From: Roseovarius sp. TE539
Lineage (GTDB): Bacteria; Pseudomonadota; Alphaproteobacteria; Rhodobacterales; Rhodobacteraceae
DNA: 64,000 bases
Direction: 5' to 3'
Assembly (NCBI RefSeq): GCF_003298505.1
Contig: NZ_QNGB01000006.1
Span: 108,559-172,558 of the forward strand
Shown here: piece by piece, positions 58,632 to 64,000 of the stretch
Position numbering within the stretch: position 1 is the stretch's first letter
Layout: each line of letters opens with the position of its first letter
The notes under the pieces: generated by a model
Databases searched by the model: none
Seen by the model: only the letters and a program-made list of their open reading frames with translations
Told to the model about the DNA's origin: nothing
Program-made: the position numbers and the translations under genes

Positions 58632-59606
58632 TCAGCCGTCCGCGGGCAAGTCGGGGAATATCCGGCGGCGTGTCCGGGCTGGATCGAAGGCGATCTCGCG
58701 CAGCAGCCCATGCCGGGAAAGCTTGTCGCGCAGCGCCGGCGTGGCGGTGCAGACCTCGTGGAAGAAGGCGGCGAGCGCGTCGTTCCCGCCCTCGGACTCG
58801 AGGGCCGCGAAAAACTGATGCATGGTCAGCCCGGCGCCGCCACGCGCCGGCTTGAGTTCCGACCGGTAAGAGCCGCGCGCGTGGCGGAACCGGAAAGCGG
58901 CGAGGAAATGCGCCAGATCGGGCGCATGGCGGTGCAGGAGCGGGCAGTCGGGCAATTCGACGCAATCGGGATCGCGGCTGCCGTCGCGCAGGGCGTTGTG
59001 AATGCGCAGGCCGATGCCGTCCTGGCCGGTGCGGGTGAAGACTTTGCCAGCGACGTGGCTCAGGAAGCCGCCGTCAAGGTCATCGCCGAAATCGGGATGG
59101 ATGGCGCGTGTTTGCCGGCGCCGCACGGCCGGATCGAGGGCGAGCGCACGGGCATGTATCAGCCCGTCTGGCGGGGGGTCGTCGGGATCGGGGGCCAGCG
59201 CCTCCATCGGGCGGGCGCGGGCGCTGAGGGTGCCGGGCGGCAGGGCCGCGAGCTGCGCGCTCACCGGGCGGGCGGGGATAAGGAATTCATCCACATCGAG
59301 ATGCAAGAGCCAGTCCACCTGTGGGTTTCGACGGTAGGCGCGGGTGGCGTTGATGGATTGCCGTGCCTGATGTTTTTCCGGGCGGCCATCGCGGCGCCGT
59401 GCCCAGTAGGCGGCGTCGGTAACGGTGACGCGGGCCTTGGGATGCGCCTTGAGGGCACGACGGGCTGTCGGGGCGTCCTCATCGAGGTAGATGTGCAGAC
59501 GGTGCGCGCCAAGGGCGATATGATGGGCGGCAAAATCGAGAATATCGCGAGAGTTGGCCTTTATCGTGGCCACAAGCCCCCATGTCGGCGGAGACGCCGG
59601 TGTCAT
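58632..59606 (-). CDS. glycosyltransferase family 2/GT92-like protein
   Basis: A 324-residue protein of the Glyco_tranf_2_4 type. GLVATIKANSRDILDFAAHH at the start, HIYLDEDAP, the metal-binding DWLLHLDVDEFLIP and a later HRHAPD segment are recognisable. Proteins of this type are widespread in Rhodobacteraceae and probably work on extracellular polysaccharide. The gap of 178 bases to the helicase and 196 bases to bolA hold no other gene that I can support. Confidence 0.78.
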   Translation of the reverse strand: MTPASPPTWGLVATIKANSRDILDFAAHHIALGAHRLHIYLDEDAPTARRALKAHPKARVTVTDAAYWARRRDGRPEKHQARQSINATRAYRRNPQVDWLLHLDVDEFLIPARPVSAQLAALPPGTLSARARPMEALAPDPDDPPPDGLIHARALALDPAVRRRQTRAIHPDFGDDLDGGFLSHVAGKVFTRTGQDGIGLRIHNALRDGSRDPDCVELPDCPLLHRHAPDLAHFLAAFRFRHARGSYRSELKPARGGAGLTMHQFFAALESEGGNDALAAFFHEVCTATPALRDKLSRHGLLREIAFDPARTRRRIFPDLPADG

Positions 59607-59802
59607 GTGCGTGGCTTTCGGGGCTGTCGGGTGGCAATGCTCATACGGCGCAGGATGGCCAAGCCGGCGGGCGGACGCAAGGCCGTGCGGACGACGGCCG
59701 GGGGCTGGCTTGCGGCGCCGGTTCGCCGGTCATGCACCTGCACGCCTTGCGCCGGGCCGGCACGCGGTCTACATCGTGGGTCACAAGCGGAGGAGTGCGC
59801 AT

Positions 59803-60045
59803 ATGGCCATGCAAGCCCAGGAAATAGAGGATCTGATCCGCGCCAGCTTTCCGGACGCGCAGATCACAATCACCGACCTGGCCGGAGACGGCAATCACTA
59901 CGCTGCGGAGGTGATTGACCCATCCTTCAAGGGCAAGAACCGGGTGCAGCAGCAGCGCGCCGTCTATGCCGCGCTGAAGGGCCGGATGGATGGTCCTTCG
60001 GGCGATCTGCACGCCCTGGCGCTGACGACAAAGGCGCCGGAGTAG
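59803..60045 (+). CDS. BolA family protein (IbaG-like)
   Basis: An 80-residue BolA-fold protein with the family helix-turn element FPDAQITITDLAGDGNHYAAEV and KNRVQQQRAVYAALKGRM. The cluster-binding His is in GNHYAAEV. GGAGGAG (59789-59795) supports ATG 59803. It precedes two small genes and grxD; BolA and CGFS glutaredoxins form [2Fe-2S]-bridged complexes that deliver clusters or sense iron. Confidence 0.93.
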   Translation: MAMQAQEIEDLIRASFPDAQITITDLAGDGNHYAAEVIDPSFKGKNRVQQQRAVYAALKGRMDGPSGDLHALALTTKAPE

Positions 60046-60049
60046 ACCG

Positions 60050-60394
60050 GTGGACTGGCTTGTCATACCGGGCGGGATCGCGTTGATCGTGATCCTGGTG
60101 GGCCTTCTGGCGCGCAGCCGCGCACGCGCCGAGTCCGCCAAGAACCGCCGCGGCACCGACCCGGGCGAGGGCGATCAGCTGATTGATTCGGGCTACTATG
60201 CCGGCGGCATGGGGGGCGGACATGGCGGCGTGATCCGCGTCACCCGCGATCCGCAGCAATACGCAAAGGGGTTCGTTTCCTCCGGCAAGCGGCGCCCGCG
60301 CGACCGGGTCCACGCATCCCGCGACGATGAGGAGGGCGGCAGGACCTCCCGGGGACGGCATGATGAAGACGATCGGACCGACAACAGGGAGTGA
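60050..60394 (+). CDS. small membrane-anchored protein between bolA and grxD, unknown
   Basis: A 114-residue protein: an N-terminal membrane helix (about 4-20), a Gly-rich middle (YYAGGMGGGHGGVIRVT) and an acidic/basic low-complexity tail. GTG 60050, four bases after bolA, is used. No recognised family; the tail resembles no enzyme. Confidence 0.55.
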   Translation: MDWLVIPGGIALIVILVGLLARSRARAESAKNRRGTDPGEGDQLIDSGYYAGGMGGGHGGVIRVTRDPQQYAKGFVSSGKRRPRDRVHASRDDEEGGRTSRGRHDEDDRTDNRE

Positions 60395-60426
60395 GGGCAA
60401 GAAACCCGCCCTGAAAGGAGCGCGAC

Positions 60427-60714
60427 TTGGCAGACGAAGAATCCCGAAGATTCCCGTTCGAGATCACGGAAGCGGTGGACATTGCCAGCCACCCGTTCGT
60501 GATCCTGCTTCTCGCGCCCTTCATCGTTGTATTCCTTTGGGCCGCATGGATGGAATTCAGCCGCTGGTGGCGATATGGTCCGTCCGAGAACAAGCGGGCC
60601 TCGTTCCCTTTCGATCCGTCAGCCCCCGGCTTCGAGCTGGATGGTTTCGAAACCCGCAAGGCGGACGGCGACACCCACCAAAATGACGACAGCGAGCAAG
60701 GAAAAAACAGATGA
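60427..60714 (+). CDS. small membrane protein upstream of grxD, unknown
   Basis: A 95-residue protein with one central membrane helix (about 22-42) between polar ends, and [17 protein letters not shown] before it. TTG 60427 is supported by AAAGGAG at 60414-60420; no ATG fits. Its stop overlaps the grxD start by four bases. Unknown function. Confidence 0.6.
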   Translation: MADEESRRFPFEITEAVDIASHPFVILLLAPFIVVFLWAAWMEFSRWWRYGPSENKRASFPFDPSAPGFELDGFETRKADGDTHQNDDSEQGKNR

Positions 60715-61073
60715 CAGATGCCAAGACCCGTATCCAGGAGACCGTGACATCCAATGATGTTGTCCTGTTCATGAAGGGAACCAAGGAGATGCCCCAATGC
60801 GGGTTTTCGTCCCGCGTGGCGGGGGTCCTGAACTTCATGGGGGTGGAGTTCTCGGACGTGAACGTGCTGGCCGACGAGGAGATCCGGCAGGGCGTGAAGG
60901 ATTATTCCGACTGGCCGACAATCCCGCAGCTCTATGTGAAAGGCGATTTCGTGGGCGGTTGCGACATCGTCACGGAGATGACCCTTTCGGGGGAGCTCGA
61001 CCAGTATTTCGATCAGAGCGGCGTTGCCTACAACAAGGAAGCCGCGGACAAGATCCGGGAAGCCAACGCCTGA
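60711..61073 (+). CDS. grxD: monothiol glutaredoxin (CGFS type)
   Basis: A 120-residue Grx4-type protein. [21 protein letters not shown] carries the CGFS active site; the cis-Pro [11 protein letters not shown] and GGCDIV complete the glutathione site. It binds a [2Fe-2S] cluster with glutathione and hands it to apo-proteins, usually with BolA, encoded three genes upstream. Confidence 0.96.
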   Translation: MTDAKTRIQETVTSNDVVLFMKGTKEMPQCGFSSRVAGVLNFMGVEFSDVNVLADEEIRQGVKDYSDWPTIPQLYVKGDFVGGCDIVTEMTLSGELDQYFDQSGVAYNKEAADKIREANA

Positions 61074-61125
61074 AGCACGGCTTGACTGGTCCCTTTTGCG
61101 GGGCGGGGCTCGTTCCCGCCTCTCG

Positions 61126-61159
61126 CACCGCTCGCGTGCCCGCGTGGACGCGAGCGGTG
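61126..61159. terminator. 12-bp hairpin between convergent grxD and purL
   Basis: CACCGCTCGCGT (61126-61137) pairs with ACGCGAGCGGTG (61148-61159) around a ten-base loop. A smaller stem GGCGGG/CCCGCC lies just before it (61102-61120). Both genes end here facing each other, so a bidirectional terminator is likely; no T-run is present. Confidence 0.65.
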
Positions 61160-61165
61160 GCAGGA

Positions 61166-63331
61166 TCAGGCGAAGGTCTCGGCAAGAGTGCCGCGGTAGA
61201 TCCGTGAAAGTTCGTTCAGCGGCGCCTCGGAGCGCCCGAACTTCATCGCCTCCCCGGTGAAGCGCCCGACGCTGGCGATCTCGACCCCGGCCCGGCCGGC
61301 GGCGATCATCAGCGCCTCGGCGGCGTCGAAGCTGCAGGCCACGAGGTAGCGGCCCTGATCCTCGCCGAACAGCACGGCGGTATCGCTGCTGTCGAGGCTG
61401 AGGCCAACCCCGGCGGCGTCGGCCATCTCGAAACCGGCCAATGCCAGACCGCCATCCGAGATGTCGGTGCAGGCGCGGATCCATTGGCGGTTGTCGCGGA
61501 TGAATTCGCCATTGCGCCGCTCGCCCTCAAGGTCGACGGGGGGCGCATCACCCTCGGCGCGGTTGAAGACCTCCGCGAGCAGGGCCGATTGTCCCAGATG
61601 GGTGCCCTCGGCGCCGATCAGCAACGCAACATGCCCTTCGCGGGCGGTGCCGGTGATGGCGTCCTCGGCGTTTTCGATCAGACCCACGGCGCCGATGGTT
61701 GGCGTGGGCAGGATCGCGGCGCCGTCGGTCTCGTTGTAAAGCGAGACGTTGCCGGACACGACCGGCATGTCGAGGGCGCTACAGGCGGCGCCGATGCCCT
61801 TTATGGCACCCACGAGCTGGCCCATGATCGCCGGTTTTTCGGGGTTGCCGAAATTCAGGTTGTCGGTGGCGGCGAGGGGCGTCGCGCCAACGGCGGTGAG
61901 GTTGCGGAACGCCTCGGCCACCGCCTGCTTGCCGCCCTCGACGGGGTTGGCGGCGACGTAACGCGGCGTCACGTCTGAGGTGAAGGCCAGCAGCTTGTCG
62001 GTTCCGTGGACCCGGATCAACCCCGCGCCCTGACCGGGCGGGCGGACAGTATCGGCCATGACCATGGTGTCATATTGTTCGAAGACCCAGTGGCGCGAAC
62101 AGTAGTTGGGGCTGGCCAGCAGGGCGCCAAGGGCATCCGCCGGGTCGATATGCGGCACGCCCGAGGTGTCGAGCGGGGCAGGGGCCGGTGTCTCTTCCCA
62201 TGTGCGGTCATATTCGGGGGCGCTGCCTGAAAGGGTGGCGAGCGGCAGATCGGCCTTGACGGTATTGCCATGCATGACAAGGAAACGGTCCTCGGCAATC
62301 GTTTCTCCGACAATCGCGAAATCGAGATCCCATTTCTCGAAGACCTCGCGGGCCTCGCGCTCCTTTTCCGGCCGCAGGACCATGAGCATCCGTTCCTGGG
62401 ACTCGGACAGCATCATCTCGTAGGCGCTCATGTGCGCCTCGCGCTGCGGGACATCGTCCAGTTGCAGCCGGACACCGAGCCCGCCCTTGTCGCCCATTTC
62501 CACCGCCGAGCAGGTCAGGCCCGCCGCGCCCATGTCCTGGATCGAGATCACGGCACCGGTTGCCATCAGCTCCAGCGTGGCTTCCATCAGGCGTTTTTCG
62601 GTGAACGGATCGCCAACCTGCACGGTGGGGCGCTTTTCCTCGATGGACTCGTCGAATTCGGCGCTGGCCATAGTCGCGCCGCCGACGCCGTCGCGCCCCG
62701 TCCTGGCCCCGAGGTAAACCACCGGCATGCCCACGCCGGAGGCGGCGGAATAGAAGATCGCATCTGTCTCGGCCAGCCCGGCGGCGAAGGCGTTCACGAG
62801 GCAATTGCCATCATAGGCGGGATCGAAGCGCAGTTCGCCCCCCACCGTGGGCACGCCGAAACAGTTGCCATAGCCGCCGATCCCCTCGACCACGCCATGC
62901 AGCAGGGTCCGGGTCCGCGGGTGATCCGGGCTGCCGAAGGAAAGCGCGTTCATTGCCGCCACCGGACGCGCGCCCATTGTGAAGACATCGCGCAGGATGC
63001 CGCCCACGCCGGTGGCCGCACCCTGATAGGGTTCGATGTAGGAGGGGTGATTATGGCTTTCCATCTTGAAGACAACCGCCTGCCCGTCGCCGATATCGAC
63101 GACCCCCGCGTTCTCTCCGGGCCCGCAGATCACCCGGCGTCCGGATGTGGGCAGGGTGCGCAGCCATTTCCTGGAGGACTTGTAGGAGCAGTGCTCGTTC
63201 CACATCGCCGAGAAGATCCCGAGTTCGGTGAAACCGGGCTCCCGGCCGAGGATATCGAGGATACGCTGGTATTCGTCGGGCTTGAGGCCGTGTGCCTCGA
63301 TCAGGTCGGGCGTGATTTCGGGTTCTTGCAT
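61166..63331 (-). CDS. purL: phosphoribosylformylglycinamidine synthase subunit PurL
   Basis: A 721-residue small-type PurL (the fused enterobacterial form is about 1300). [14 protein letters not shown] holds the active-site His; [46 protein letters not shown] and the C-terminal [16 protein letters not shown] match both ATP-binding domains. It needs PurQ and PurS, not in this window. It makes FGAM in purine synthesis. No gene follows on the same strand within reach. Confidence 0.97.
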   Translation of the reverse strand: MQEPEITPDLIEAHGLKPDEYQRILDILGREPGFTELGIFSAMWNEHCSYKSSRKWLRTLPTSGRRVICGPGENAGVVDIGDGQAVVFKMESHNHPSYIEPYQGAATGVGGILRDVFTMGARPVAAMNALSFGSPDHPRTRTLLHGVVEGIGGYGNCFGVPTVGGELRFDPAYDGNCLVNAFAAGLAETDAIFYSAASGVGMPVVYLGARTGRDGVGGATMASAEFDESIEEKRPTVQVGDPFTEKRLMEATLELMATGAVISIQDMGAAGLTCSAVEMGDKGGLGVRLQLDDVPQREAHMSAYEMMLSESQERMLMVLRPEKEREAREVFEKWDLDFAIVGETIAEDRFLVMHGNTVKADLPLATLSGSAPEYDRTWEETPAPAPLDTSGVPHIDPADALGALLASPNYCSRHWVFEQYDTMVMADTVRPPGQGAGLIRVHGTDKLLAFTSDVTPRYVAANPVEGGKQAVAEAFRNLTAVGATPLAATDNLNFGNPEKPAIMGQLVGAIKGIGAACSALDMPVVSGNVSLYNETDGAAILPTPTIGAVGLIENAEDAITGTAREGHVALLIGAEGTHLGQSALLAEVFNRAEGDAPPVDLEGERRNGEFIRDNRQWIRACTDISDGGLALAGFEMADAAGVGLSLDSSDTAVLFGEDQGRYLVACSFDAAEALMIAAGRAGVEIASVGRFTGEAMKFGRSEAPLNELSRIYRGTLAETFA

Positions 63332-63391
63332 GGTTCTCCCCTGGTGGCGTCGGCGCCTCTTTACGACAGGGGCGCGCGCGGCGGAAGGGGG

Positions 63392-63526
63392 GGGCAGCGC
63401 AACCGCATCGAGATCATGTTCGGCAGACTCAAGGATTGGAGGCGCGTCGCAACCCGCTATGACCGCTGCCCCAAGGTCTTCCTCTCTGCCATCGCCCTCG
63501 CTGCACTCGTCATCTATTGGTTATGA
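63392..63526 (+). pseudogene. C-terminal remnant of an IS5-family transposase
   Basis: The frame reads [40 protein letters not shown] and ends YWL plus stop, the characteristic C-terminus of IS5-group DDE transposases including the YREK-region lysine/arginine helix. About 44 residues remain; the rest is missing because purL and its upstream region lie to the left. No intact insertion sequence is associated. Confidence 0.85.
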
Positions 63527-63554
63527 ATCCTGGCCTGCGGCCTCCGCGGCGGAC

Positions 63555-63863
63555 ATGGCTGCCAAGCTGCTCACGGAGACCCGTGACGGCGGTTACTGCA
63601 TCGAAAGGGATCACCCCCTCTTCGCCGAGGCGAGAAGCCTTGCCGGCGCGAAGCCGCTTAACCTTGCGGGACGCCGACTGCTGATCCAATCCCTTCGCGA
63701 CGCGGGAGCCGAACCGGGCGAGACGCTGAGGCGGCGCCTGCTGAATGCAGGGCACTCCCCGTTTTACGTAGAGTTGGGAGGCGACGAAGCAATCCACGCC
63801 TTCCGCGAGGCGTGCAACCTGCCCACAGGAACCCACCCGGGGCCCGCCGGGCCTTCGTCATAG
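63555..63863 (+). CDS. hypothetical ORF in a mobile-element-flanked stretch
   Basis: A possible 102-residue protein rich in charged residues, with no signal peptide or membrane helix and no family that I recognise. Its codon use is less GC3-biased than the housekeeping genes. The frame stays open upstream across the transposase remnant. It might be a small mobile-element passenger, the tail of a disrupted gene, or non-coding; no clear ribosome binding site was found. Confidence 0.35.
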   Translation: MAAKLLTETRDGGYCIERDHPLFAEARSLAGAKPLNLAGRRLLIQSLRDAGAEPGETLRRRLLNAGHSPFYVELGGDEAIHAFREACNLPTGTHPGPAGPSS

Positions 63864-63952
63864 CCCCCCGCCATGACCTGCCCCCGCAAAACCGGGCCAT
63901 TCAAAAGTAGAGTTTGTTCTCGTAACGTTCAAAGCGACGAGGAGAACAGACG

Positions 63953-64000
63953 ATGCGCAAATCACGCTTCACCGAAGAACAGATTGTCGGGATCCTGCAG
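63953..64000 (+). CDS. IS3-family transposase OrfA, 5' end (truncated by window edge)
   Basis: Sixteen codons reading MRKSRFTEEQIVGILQ, the typical start of OrfA (helix-turn-helix subunit) of IS407/IS2-like IS3 elements. A ribosome binding site AGGAGAA precedes the ATG. The element continues beyond the window. TGTTCTC (63915-63921) and GAGAACA (63942-63948) form an inverted repeat just upstream. Confidence 0.85.
   Translation, partial: MRKSRFTEEQIVGILQ

Noticed and set aside
63510..63836. Minus-strand frame of about 108 codons near the window end
   Set aside because: It is antisense to the plus-strand hypothetical ORF, has no motif and no better start signal.

Overview
The window reads as chromosomal DNA of a GC-rich alphaproteobacterium of the family Rhodobacteraceae (roseobacter/Rhodobacter group). 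The evidence is a PntAB transhydrogenase, a DUF3422 protein, a WaaA/MoaA/glycosyltransferase block, GlmU-GlmS, a complete leucine-catabolic (liu) gene set, a 14-gene complex I (nuo) operon followed by birA-coaX-rnj, and several copies of a short dispersed repeat ending in AAAGATGAAG. No rRNA, tRNA or CRISPR array was seen. Species cannot be named from the window.

Layout. 1-1640: an exported metallo-beta-lactamase-fold protein whose first zinc motif is degenerate, preceded by an ATTC-N8-GAAT palindrome like a SqrR/BigR operator, then an ICMT-like membrane protein. 1770-6430: pntA-pntB and a DUF3422 protein. 6435-13250: a divergent peptide-type ABC importer (binding protein and two permeases on minus; fused double ATPase and an M20 amidohydrolase on plus). 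13330-16700 (minus): moaA-waaA-glycosyltransferase. 16775-22600: a lipoprotein, glmU-glmS (minus), a phosphoglycolate-type phosphatase and a DegT-type aminotransferase. 22790-33410: leucine/isovalerate degradation (ivd, a small membrane protein, an acyl-CoA ligase, an exported protein, then mccB-mccA-gst-HMG-CoA lyase-methylglutaconyl-CoA hydratase), interrupted by a minus-strand ompW with an FNR-type box.

33470-56770 is the main feature: nuoA to nuoN followed by birA, coaX and rnj, all on plus and mostly coupled by ATGA/TGATG overlaps. At least ten extra reading frames sit between the core complex I genes: an ABM-like ferredoxin-fold protein, a two-helix membrane protein, a 32-residue cysteine-rich mini-ORF, a membrane/coiled-coil protein sharing a C-terminal domain with an extended NuoE, DUF5337- and DUF5333-like proteins, one small exported protein, two lipoproteins, a methyltransferase-like protein and a carboxymuconolactone-decarboxylase-fold protein. 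This set of lineage-specific accessory genes is the best candidate here for an under-described system.

56890-63330: a DEAD-box helicase and a glycosyltransferase (minus), bolA-orf-orf-grxD (plus, the BolA/monothiol glutaredoxin iron-sulfur pair), and purL (minus). From about 63390 the character changes to an IS5-type transposase remnant, a poorly supported ORF and the start of an IS3-type transposase, so the window ends at a mobile-element boundary. Functional links within the window: BirA probably biotinylates the MccA encoded here; Grx/BolA and the many nuo iron-sulfur proteins depend on cluster supply; complex I and PntAB both act on the nicotinamide pools.
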